Below are positions 22,137 through 28,653 of a stretch of DNA of 30,936 nt, piece by piece; the stretch's first letter is position 1, and each line of letters begins with the position of its first letter. The stretch lies in the NCBI GenBank assembly GCA_038063175.1, contig JBBTVP010000064.1, forward strand, positions 1 through 30,936, read 5' to 3'. The notes under the pieces are model-generated. The model did not search any database. It had not been told where the DNA came from and worked only from the letters and a program-made list of their open reading frames with translations. This stretch comes from JBBTVP01 sp038063175 (lineage in GTDB: Bacteria > Patescibacteriota > Minisyncoccia > UBA6257 > 1-14-0-10-40-38). A program made the translations under genes and the position numbers.

Positions 22137-22793
22137 TCAGCAGGAGAACACCTGGCTGCCGACGAACCACCCACTCGGGCCCTCGACGGAGCTGGCACCC
22201 ACGAACCAACCGCCGCCGTTCCAGCACGCGTCCACAGCCCAGAGAGCGCCAGCTATGTCTCGAATGTAGAAGATGTTTGTCTTTCTGTTCGTGAGAAGTC
22301 TGCCGTTTTCACCATTCGGCTGCTTTTCGAGCAGCTTACAGAGGTGGGCGAGCATAGTGTCGCGACATCTGCCAAGCACTACGATGATCAGGTCGTCGGG
22401 GGGCGATTCGAGGAGGCGGTATACCCTCATACTCGTTGCAGAAACATCTCGCTCGATCTTCCCGAGGAAGTGATCCGTGAAGTTCTTGCTGATCCACGCA
22501 ATCTTCACCCGGGCGTTCGCCGAGATGTCCACCTTGAAGTGGTCAGCCGCGACGAAATCGGAGACGGCAGAAACTCGGATAGTGACGATATATTCGAGAA
22601 TTCCCGTGCGTGCCGTCGCGGAGCGCGCAAGGTGCGCGCGCACCACCTCGGCGAGATTCCCATAGTCGTCCGCATCTGCCACAAGATCCCAGAGACTGGA
22701 CTCGATAAGCCGCACGAGTTTCTCGTTTGAAACCTCGTTCGACTCGCCAGTGCGCATCATGCGGTTCACCGTTCGTAGCGTAACCGTACCCAT
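22137..22793 (-). CDS. Orphan protein of 218 residues with Trp/Gly-rich C-terminus
   Basis: The product has a helical N-terminal region (NEKLVRLIESSLWDLVADADDYGNL), a central alpha/beta region, and a distinctive ending: FYIRDIAGALWAVDACWNGG, then GWFVGASSVEGPSGWFVGSQ and VFSC. Repeated W..V.A / GW..G blocks of this type recur at the ends of small proteins in Parcubacteria-like genomes as far as I recall; the function is unknown. The ATG at 22793 is preferred over 22823 because AGGAGGT stands 6 nt before it. It has a near-consensus promoter (22905-22936) and a strong terminator. Confidence 0.75.
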   Translation of the reverse strand: MGTVTLRTVNRMMRTGESNEVSNEKLVRLIESSLWDLVADADDYGNLAEVVRAHLARSATARTGILEYIVTIRVSAVSDFVAADHFKVDISANARVKIAWISKNFTDHFLGKIERDVSATSMRVYRLLESPPDDLIIVVLGRCRDTMLAHLCKLLEKQPNGENGRLLTNRKTNIFYIRDIAGALWAVDACWNGGGWFVGASSVEGPSGWFVGSQVFSC

Positions 22794-22904
22794 CAGAGAC
22801 CTCCTCGGTCCAGGGTTATGCATCGCCCTCTCTATCCGCGAACACCGCGGAATTCAGGCGTGCGGATTCAATGTGCTGAAAACACCGTATTGCTACGGAT
22901 GACC

Positions 22905-22936
22905 ATTATATTAACATCCACTAAGATATCTGTCAA
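22905..22936 (-). promoter_or_regulatory. Near-consensus promoter of the 218-residue orphan gene
   Basis: Minus strand TTGACA (22931-22936), 17-nt spacer, TAATAT (22908-22913) with an overlapping TATAAT (22905-22910). Confidence 0.85.
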
Positions 22937-22966
22937 CCGTTTTAGCACTGATCGGAAACTCACATT

Positions 22967-23036
22967 GCCCATGTGCCAAAAAAGTGGGTAAGACCGGCCT
23001 AGCGGCCTTGGAGCGCACACTTTTTGGCACATGGGC
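22967..23036. repeat. Hairpin with the 31-nt core (copy B), downstream of aspS
   Basis: Arms GCCCATGTGCCAAAAAAGTG (22967-22986) and CACTTTTTGGCACATGGGC (23018-23036) are complementary apart from one bulged A. They enclose the 31-nt core (22987-23017; GGTAAGAC, CGGCCTAGCGGCC, TTGGAGCGCA). The arms are unrelated to those of the other copies. It lies 48 nt after the aspS stop and has no U-tract. Confidence 0.88.
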
Positions 23037-23084
23037 ATGGTCTTGCATTCAATGTTTCTGAACAGCCCTACCGCCCTCGAATAA

Positions 23085-24476
23085 CTACTTTTTAACCTTC
23101 AACTTGAGCTCTTTTAGCTGCTTCGGGTCGAGTGCTGCGGGCGCATCCATGACCGATGTACGACCGGAGCTCGTTTGTGGGAATGCCTGAACTTCTCGGA
23201 GATACTGTTCGCCCGTCAATATCATAAGGAGTCGCTCAACGCCATGCGCAATACCTCCGTGCGGAGGAGCGCCGTATTTGAATGCCGTAAGCATATGTCC
23301 AAATTGCGCCTCAATCACATCGTCTTCGTAGCCAAGAATCCTGAACACGGATTTTAAAATTTCCGGCTGGTGCGCGCGAATACTTCCCCCGCCTACTTCA
23401 TAGCCATTGCAGACCAGATCGTACTGCGTGGTCAAAATTTCACCGATGCGCTCCCCTTTTTTTAGCCACTCGACATGCTCTTCTTTTGGCATAGAAAATG
23501 GGTTATGGGTGAACGCCCACCCCGAAGGAGCTGCCGGATCTTTTTCAAAGAACGGAAAATCAACTACCCACGCAAATGCGAGGACATTATTTTTTTTGTC
23601 TGCTTCCGTACGGAGATCAAATTTGTCGCCTTTATATTTTGCGATTGCTTCGGTATACGGTATCACCGGAAATGGTTTTTCTTTTAGTGTGTAGCCCATT
23701 CCTTCCACGACTGACGTGATCATCTCCTCATCCATCGCCATTACTTCTTCTCGTTTCACAAAACTCATTTCTAAATCGATTTGGGAATGCTCGAATCCCC
23801 TGTCTGCCCGCAGGTCTTCATCGCGCACACAGCGCGCGATCTGGAAATATCGCTCGAACCCCGCAACCATAAGGAGCTGTTTGTACTGCTGGGGAGATTG
23901 CGGGAGGGCAAAAAACTTTCCAGGGTGGAGCCGCGAGGGAACCACAAAGTCGCGCGAACCCTCGGGCGTTGATTTTGTGAGCATGGGCGTTTCTATTTCC
24001 GTAAAATCTCGCTTGAAAAGAAACTGCCGTATACGGTTAACAAATTCCGAACGTAGTTTTATGTTCCGGTGAAGCCGTTCGCGACGTAAATCAAGATAGC
24101 GATACTTCAAACGAACCTCTTCATCAATTTCGTGCCCATCGGTGTCGAGCGGAAACGGAGGCGTCTCTGCCTCGGAAATTACTTCAAGGTGAGTCGCTAC
24201 AAGTTCATGCTTCCCGGTAGGAATCGCTTCGTTTTCCATACCTTTCGGTCGCACGCTTATTTTCCCCCGGATTTTTACCACCCACTCCGGCCGGAGACGG
24301 CTCCCTGCTTCGTAAAGCTCTTTTTCTTTAGGAGTAAAGACAACCTGGGCAACCCCGCCCCGGTCGCGAAGATCAATAAAAATGATTTTTCCGTGGTCCC
24401 GCCGAGCAGAAACCCAGCCCGTGAGCTCCACTTCTTCGCCGACGAGGGTTACCATTTCACGAGTGAGAAGTCGCAT
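23085..24476 (-). CDS. aspS: Aspartyl-tRNA synthetase, without GAD insertion
   Basis: AspRS charges tRNA-Asp (or tRNA-Asp and tRNA-Asn if non-discriminating). From the ATG at 24476 (MRLLTREMVTLVGEEVELTGW) the 463-residue protein has the OB-fold anticodon-binding domain (GWVSARRDHGKIIFIDLRDR), then the class II core: PQSPQQYKQLLMV, motif 2 RDEDLRADRGFEHSQIDLE, and motif 3 GIAHGVERLLMIL. Bacterial AspRS usually has about 590 residues with a GAD domain between DLR and the DFPLFE segment; here KFDLRTEADKKNNVLAFAWVVDFPFFEKD shows that it is absent. An upstream in-frame GTG at 24614 would add 46 residues unlike the family. The nearest upstream hairpin is a terminator (24512-24540). Confidence 0.94.
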   Translation of the reverse strand: MRLLTREMVTLVGEEVELTGWVSARRDHGKIIFIDLRDRGGVAQVVFTPKEKELYEAGSRLRPEWVVKIRGKISVRPKGMENEAIPTGKHELVATHLEVISEAETPPFPLDTDGHEIDEEVRLKYRYLDLRRERLHRNIKLRSEFVNRIRQFLFKRDFTEIETPMLTKSTPEGSRDFVVPSRLHPGKFFALPQSPQQYKQLLMVAGFERYFQIARCVRDEDLRADRGFEHSQIDLEMSFVKREEVMAMDEEMITSVVEGMGYTLKEKPFPVIPYTEAIAKYKGDKFDLRTEADKKNNVLAFAWVVDFPFFEKDPAAPSGWAFTHNPFSMPKEEHVEWLKKGERIGEILTTQYDLVCNGYEVGGGSIRAHQPEILKSVFRILGYEDDVIEAQFGHMLTAFKYGAPPHGGIAHGVERLLMILTGEQYLREVQAFPQTSSGRTSVMDAPAALDPKQLKELKLKVKK

Positions 24477-24511
24477 ACGTTCGAGTCTATCACGAGATTC
24501 AAAATAGAAAA

Positions 24512-24540
24512 GGTCCCGGAGAAACGCGTTCTCCGGGACC
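24512..24540 (-). terminator. Terminator or attenuator directly upstream of aspS
   Basis: Minus strand GGTCCCGGAGAA-CGCGT-TTCTCCGGGACC, a 12-bp perfect stem followed by TTTTCTATTTTG, ending about 35 nt before the aspS ATG. It could end an upstream transcript or attenuate aspS. Confidence 0.8.
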
Positions 24541-24917
24541 GCCCACACCTTCCTTCGACCCTCGCATCCCAGCACGGCAACACGGGGTCCTCCGAACAAC
24601 TCTCGGCATCCCACATGCGACCCGAGACTCCAAAGAACATATTAACACAAAATGAAAGATCCCGGAAGCAAGGGCCTCCGGGACCATGGGGACGCGCGTG
24701 AACGGGAAGCAGAGCGTAGCGAACCCGTTTGCTAGAACCACTGGCCACCGCGGACAGATGATCACGCCGAACGCTTTGAACCTTCCACGAAACCCCCCAT
24801 TATCCCACACACAGGAGGCCTCTCGTGTTTCTCGCGTTCGCTAGCAATATGATAGCTGAATAAAAGCTCAGCAGATTTGATCGTTTCTGTCAATTTTCTG
24901 ATTTTTTGCCAAAGCAA
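24541..24917. other. Intergenic region without a supported gene
   Basis: Between comEC and aspS. It contains a second terminator-like hairpin (24658-24685) and, on the minus strand, TTAATATG that could be a -10 element for aspS. Several short open frames exist on both strands but none has a good start signal or a stop before the hairpins. A small RNA ending at 24658-24685 is possible. Confidence 0.5.
24658..24685 (-). terminator. Second GGTCCCGGAG-type hairpin
   Basis: Minus strand GGTCCCGGAGG-CCCTTG-CTTCCGGGATC, then TTTCATTTTG. Its left arm begins with the same ten bases as the hairpin at 24512-24540, so the two are probably related by duplication. Confidence 0.7.
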
Positions 24918-25775
24918 TCATTGCTTGAATTGCGTTTTGGTAAATACCTCCATTTCCAGATTTTTGCGGCTGATGCGGATGGTTCCATTCCTGTCAGTCC
25001 GAAAAACTTTTGCTCCTACATCTTCGAGTCTGCCAATTGCCGCAGGAGTGGGATGCCCATACCTGTTTTTCCCCACCCCGATGGTGGCGATCAATGGATC
25101 CACTGACCTAAGAAATTCTGCGGTTGAAGAAAATCGCGATCCGTGGTGGGAAACTTTTAAAATAGAGGATTTGATATTTTTTGATGCGAGCCGTTTTTCG
25201 ACCGCAGAGCCGATATCGCCCGTGTAGAGTGCGGACATACCATCCGCGAAGAGCTGAAATACAAGACATGTATCGTTTAACTCTTCGTTCATAAGCTCTA
25301 AAGGCGATGGAGCAAGAAATTTCATCTTCGAAGCACCGTATCGCAGATAGTCTCCCTCTCGGAGAGTAATATAGGGAATCCGCTTCGCCGCGAGCTTATT
25401 CCGAAGCACGGCATAAGAACCAGTGTCTCCCGCTCTTCCGTTTGTGATAAAAGCGCCAACGTTCACGCTATCGAGTAATGCGATAAATCCGCCAAAATGG
25501 TCAAGTTGTGGATGGGTCATGATGAGAAGATCAATGTAATGATCCTCGCGCCCAAGCACATCGTGAAGCTCCGAGAGCAGCTGTCCGTTTGGTGGACCAC
25601 CGTCTACGAGGATTTGAACGGATCCAGGAAGTACAATGAGCGAACTATCCCCCTGCCCAACATTCAAAAAATAAAGTTCTGTCTCTGCGCCTTTTCGTAT
25701 TGCGCGGAAGAGGATATTCCACGTCAATATATCGAAGACCGTGAGAATTAAAATTACAACCGCGAGGTTCTTCAT
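24918..25775 (-). CDS. ComEC-type metallo-beta-lactamase domain protein
   Basis: From the ATG at 25775 the 285-residue protein has one N-terminal membrane segment (LAVVILILTVFDILTWNILF) and then the MBL fold of ComEC/Rec2: ELYFLNVGQGDSSLIVLPG, the metal motif THPQLDHFGG, NDTCLVFQL, ALYTGDIG, VSHHGSRFSS and IGVGKNRYGHPTP. In classical ComEC this domain is the C-terminal part and is thought to degrade the non-transported strand during DNA uptake. Here it is a separate gene whose ATG overlaps the stop of the channel gene (ATGA), so both parts are made together. The 57 residues upstream of the chosen start overlap the other gene and are ignored. Confidence 0.9.
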   Translation of the reverse strand: MKNLAVVILILTVFDILTWNILFRAIRKGAETELYFLNVGQGDSSLIVLPGSVQILVDGGPPNGQLLSELHDVLGREDHYIDLLIMTHPQLDHFGGFIALLDSVNVGAFITNGRAGDTGSYAVLRNKLAAKRIPYITLREGDYLRYGASKMKFLAPSPLELMNEELNDTCLVFQLFADGMSALYTGDIGSAVEKRLASKNIKSSILKVSHHGSRFSSTAEFLRSVDPLIATIGVGKNRYGHPTPAAIGRLEDVGAKVFRTDRNGTIRISRKNLEMEVFTKTQFKQ

Positions 25776-27208
25776 TTTTTTACGATCATATGCTTCCGCG
25801 AAACAAAAAAGATAAATGTGGCAACCCCGCCATAAAATATAAGCGTATATACAAATCCGAATTCTGAAATTTGAATTTGCGGCGCAAGTCTGGAAAAAAA
25901 GCTGATCACCCACATTGCATAATCTAATACTCCCTCTACTCCCCACCCCACGACCGCCGCGAGATATGGGGATACGAGTGCCGACCCTACCAGAACGAAT
26001 CCTAATGCCATTGCGGTAGGGATTGCCGCGAGCACAAGCATGTTTACTACGGCACCCAGCACTGAAAAAGTTCCGAAACTGGTAAGAAGTATCGGTAAAA
26101 CGGCTATTTCTGCAGAGATGGTATTGAAAAAATTTTCCCGAAACCCGAGGAATCCCGGTCTTGGATCAATCCGAAAACACGCAAGGATCGCGGGTTTGAG
26201 AAGCACAATACCCATCATTGCCGCAAAAGAGAGCTGGAACCCTACATCCCACGCGAGCACCTTGGGATTTATAAGCACCATGATTGCCGCCGTAACTACT
26301 ATTGCGTTCCGAAAGCTGTAGATACGGCGCGATGATTCAGCGAGGACCACGACTCCTGCCATGATTGCAGCGCGGACTACGGATGCTTCGGCACCGGTCA
26401 TGACTACGAACGCGCACACCGTCACCCCAGAAGCGAAAATTGCCCGCTTCCTTCCGAGGACTCCAAAAAAGAGAAACGCCGCGCCTAAAATCACGGAAAT
26501 GTTGTACCCGGAGAGCGCCACAATATGGCTCGTTCCTGTTGCCTGAAGTTTTTTCTTGAATTCCCGGCTGAATCCTCCCGTTTCACCTAAGGTAATCCCT
26601 GCGAGGAACGCCGCTTTTTCTGGTGGCAATGCGCTTCTCATCGCATGCTCTGAAAATTCTTTTGCGTGGGAGAGCGCCCTCAAAATCAGAAATCCCTTTC
26701 CGGTTTCGATGAGCCGTAGTTCGGGAAAATGCATCACTCCCGTAATACCTTCCTTTCCGAGATAGCGGGCAAATGTTCCGAACGGCCGTTCCGGTACGCC
26801 CTTTATTTCAACCAAGTCGCCATATTGATATTCGGGATATCTCGACACGGTTATGCGAATCTTTCCATGGAGCGGATCTTCCAGCGACACGGTAAGGTAT
26901 TGGCTTCCTTCGAAATTCAGTGACGAACGCATCACGAGCGCACGGGCGACCATCTTTTCATCGAACGGAATTTTGGTGTTTCGCTCGAGGAGCATGCCCT
27001 GAAAGACATAGTAAGAACTTCCGATGATGATGGCTGCTGAAATTGGGATAAAACGTTTCTCGCCTGAAAAGAAAAAAATTGCCGCCGAAACTACCGCAGC
27101 GATCACTCCGTATCCAACTGTTACCGTGCGAACTCCGGAAAAACTCGCGAGAAGAACACCCGCAAGAAAAAAGAGGCACCACCAAAATGCTTTATCGTAG
27201 AGAGACAT
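25772..27208 (-). CDS. comEC: ComEC/Rec2 DNA-uptake channel protein
   Basis: The 478-residue protein has many membrane segments and the ComEC competence domain: GITLGETGGFSREFKKKLQATG, HIVALSGYNISVILGA (the conserved SG-N motif), ASVVRAAIMAG and WDVGFQLSFAAMMGIVLL. An N-terminal soluble part (DUF4131-like, with LTVSLEDPLHGKIRITVSRYPEYQYGDLVEIKG) precedes it. It would form the channel for single-stranded DNA in natural transformation. The MBL domain is encoded by the next gene with a 4-nt overlap. Start is the ATG at 27208. Confidence 0.92.
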   Translation of the reverse strand: MSLYDKAFWWCLFFLAGVLLASFSGVRTVTVGYGVIAAVVSAAIFFFSGEKRFIPISAAIIIGSSYYVFQGMLLERNTKIPFDEKMVARALVMRSSLNFEGSQYLTVSLEDPLHGKIRITVSRYPEYQYGDLVEIKGVPERPFGTFARYLGKEGITGVMHFPELRLIETGKGFLILRALSHAKEFSEHAMRSALPPEKAAFLAGITLGETGGFSREFKKKLQATGTSHIVALSGYNISVILGAAFLFFGVLGRKRAIFASGVTVCAFVVMTGAEASVVRAAIMAGVVVLAESSRRIYSFRNAIVVTAAIMVLINPKVLAWDVGFQLSFAAMMGIVLLKPAILACFRIDPRPGFLGFRENFFNTISAEIAVLPILLTSFGTFSVLGAVVNMLVLAAIPTAMALGFVLVGSALVSPYLAAVVGWGVEGVLDYAMWVISFFSRLAPQIQISEFGFVYTLIFYGGVATFIFFVSRKHMIVKK

Positions 27209-27329
27209 CCGTATTAGGATATCCCAAATTCACTATGTTGTCATTATCTGTTGACATTAAAAGACAAGCCAACTAAACAACTCCGAGACTTAGTACAACT
27301 TATCCCCTTACAATACATTTATAAAAGAC

Positions 27330-27403
27330 CTCCACATCCCCCGGGGAAGCGGGTAAGACCGGCCTAGCGGCCTCGGAGCGCACGCTTCCCGGGGGATGTG
27401 GAG
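27330..27403. repeat. Hairpin with the 31-nt core (copy C), downstream of cobO
   Basis: Left arm 27330-27351 (CTCCACATCCCCCGGGG then AAGCG) and right arm 27383-27403 are complementary except for one bulged G. They enclose the 31-nt core (27352-27382; GGTAAGAC, CGGCCTAGCGGCC, TCGGAGCGCA). It lies 38 nt after the cobO stop, with a weak T-rich stretch (TCTTTTATAAA) after it on the minus strand. Confidence 0.88.
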
Positions 27404-27441
27404 CCGCTGGTAGTAAAAAATTAGGGTAGATTTACTCACAT

Positions 27442-27972
27442 CTAAAACTCAATCGCAATCTTCGCCATCTTGCCGTCGTTAAAGGGATGCTTTATCTCTC
27501 TCATCTCGGTCACAAGATCTGCGCGATCAACAAATGATTGAGGAGCATTTCGTCCCGTGAGAATCACGAATTTATCAGGAGGAATAATTCCGACTGCTTC
27601 GAGCACCTCTCCTTCTGTAAGAAGACCAAGTGAGGTTGCCACGTTTATCTCATCGAGGATAATAAGATCCCACTGCCCTCCCGCCGCTTCTTTCCTGAAG
27701 TACTCAAGTGCGTCCCGGGCAGCATTTGCATGATCTTCCCTTGGAAGCCGATCCCCTAAGATGCCCACGAACCCAAGCCCTTTCTTCACGAGTTTAAATT
27801 CCGCCTTTTCTCCGTCGCGTTTCGTAATATCAATAAAATCTTCACCTGACTTCCAGGGGCCCTTGATGAATTGGATCATCAGCACCTTCCGGTCGCGCCC
27901 CACCGTCCGTACCGCCTGCCCAAGAGCGGCAGTTGTCTTTCCTTTTCCGTTTCCGGTAAATAGAACTACCAT
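27442..27972 (-). CDS. cobO: Cob(I)yrinic acid a,c-diamide adenosyltransferase-like protein
   Basis: The 176-residue protein has the CobO/CobA/BtuR pattern: P-loop GNGKGKTTAALG (residues 7-18), RKVLMIQFIKGPWKSGE, ALEYFRKEAAGGQWDLIILDEINVATSLGLL and a C-terminal VILTGRNAPQSFVDRADLVTEM. The enzyme attaches the adenosyl group to the cobalt of corrinoids. No other cobalamin gene is in view. It stands alone, with a hairpin on its 3' side and an orphan cassette on the other. The start at 27972 has no clear Shine-Dalgarno site. In such small genomes it may serve corrinoid salvage or a different nucleotide-transfer role. Confidence 0.9.
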   Translation of the reverse strand: MVVLFTGNGKGKTTAALGQAVRTVGRDRKVLMIQFIKGPWKSGEDFIDITKRDGEKAEFKLVKKGLGFVGILGDRLPREDHANAARDALEYFRKEAAGGQWDLIILDEINVATSLGLLTEGEVLEAVGIIPPDKFVILTGRNAPQSFVDRADLVTEMREIKHPFNDGKMAKIAIEF

Positions 27973-28009
27973 ACCTCACCAGTATAGAAAGTTATTCGTG
28001 TTTTGAAAA

Positions 28010-28042
28010 AGGGGTGTCCCTGGCTTGACCAGAAACTCCCCT
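28010..28042 (-). terminator. Terminator of the two-gene cassette before cobO
   Basis: Minus strand AGGGGAGT...ACACCCCT with an inner TCTGG/CCAGG stem, followed by TTTTTC, 10 nt after the stop at 28052. Confidence 0.85.
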
Positions 28043-28051
28043 TTCGTTCAC

Positions 28052-28174
28052 CTAGAAAACCGCGATGCAAATTCGGTGTGCGATGACCGCTGCCTTGTGG
28101 AAGCGTTCATCGTACAAGAAGAATTTGGCGATTCTCGCCGCTTCATCCGCAACCGCAGCGACGTATTGTTCCAC
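28052..28174 (-). CDS. Orphan protein of 40 residues
   Basis: A frame from a GTG at 28174 encodes MEQYVAAVADEAARIAKFFL followed by YDERFHKAAVIAHRICIAVF and a TAG. It reads as one or two amphipathic helices. GGGGAGA lies about 7 nt before the GTG, the spacing used by the other orphan genes, and a strong terminator follows 10 nt after the stop. It begins 15 nt after the stop of the preceding small gene, so the pair forms one unit. No family is recognised. Confidence 0.6.
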   Translation of the reverse strand: MEQYVAAVADEAARIAKFFLYDERFHKAAVIAHRICIAVF

Positions 28175-28189
28175 GGATGATTCTCCCCG

Positions 28190-28420
28190 CTAGTATCCCC
28201 ACCCGCGAACACCTCTCGCACGAGCCGAGAATTTGCCGTTGGAAGCGGGGATCTTCCGACGACGATGATGCGGGGCAAAGAATCCGCCGATACCTACGGG
28301 ATCGCCACTCCATCGGCTTCTGGCGTGTACGTTTTCCCGTAGCGAAGAACCACCGAGAGCCCGAGCTAAACCCGCCATGGCTGCGGCGAATGTGGCCGTG
28401 AGAGCCCCAAAGAGCTGCAT
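28190..28420 (-). CDS. Orphan protein of 76 residues
   Basis: The frame from the ATG at 28420 begins MQLFGALTATFAAAMAGLAR, a weak hydrophobic helix that might be a signal or membrane segment. A basic, Gly-rich remainder follows (HHRRRKIPASNGKFSARARGVRGWGY). AAGGAGGT lies 3-4 nt before the ATG, a near-perfect Shine-Dalgarno site, which decides the start over longer readings in the same frame. It is the first gene of a two-gene unit placed between a MITE-like element and cobO. Function unknown. Confidence 0.65.
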   Translation of the reverse strand: MQLFGALTATFAAAMAGLARALGGSSLRENVHARSRWSGDPVGIGGFFAPHHRRRKIPASNGKFSARARGVRGWGY

Positions 28421-28499
28421 GAAACCTCCTTTTCTGGTGTTGGATGTCCTTCTCCAACACGAAGGGAAGCATACCCGAAAACAGGTCTCCGAACAACTA

Positions 28500-28640
28500 C
28501 ACAGCTGTCCCCTCATGCTATACCAGAACTCTTCCTGTATTTCCTCCGAAGAGGGTAAGACTTGGCCTAGCGGCCCGGAGCGCACTCTTCGGAGGAAATA
28601 CAGGAGCTTATGTCTATAATGTCGCGATGGAATAGGCGTG
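28500..28640. mobile_element. 141-bp MITE-like element (copy D) with perfect 8-bp target duplication
   Basis: The element runs from CACAGCTGTCCCC to GGAATAGGCGTG, the same length and sequence type as 9230-9370. It is flanked by AACAACTA on both sides (28492-28499 and 28641-28648), a perfect 8-bp target-site duplication. Ends are imperfect inverted repeats, and the inner arms surround the 31-nt core at 28554-28584. It lies 13 nt after the mnmA stop codon. Confidence 0.88.
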
Positions 28641-28653
28641 AACAACTATCATG

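Noticed and set aside
22967..23036. Ordinary intrinsic terminator
   Set aside because: The loop is a conserved 31-nt sequence and no U-tract follows on the minus strand.
24477..24614. Longer AspRS N-terminus from the GTG at 24614
   Set aside because: The 46 extra residues are unlike the family and are encoded across a terminator hairpin.
24499..24810. Small minus-strand proteins upstream of aspS
   Set aside because: They run through two terminator hairpins, lack Shine-Dalgarno sites and have odd composition.
9230..28640. Integron attC sites
   Set aside because: In attC the conserved parts are at the outer ends and arms vary inside. Here the conserved part is the apex, and no integrase or cassette order is seen.
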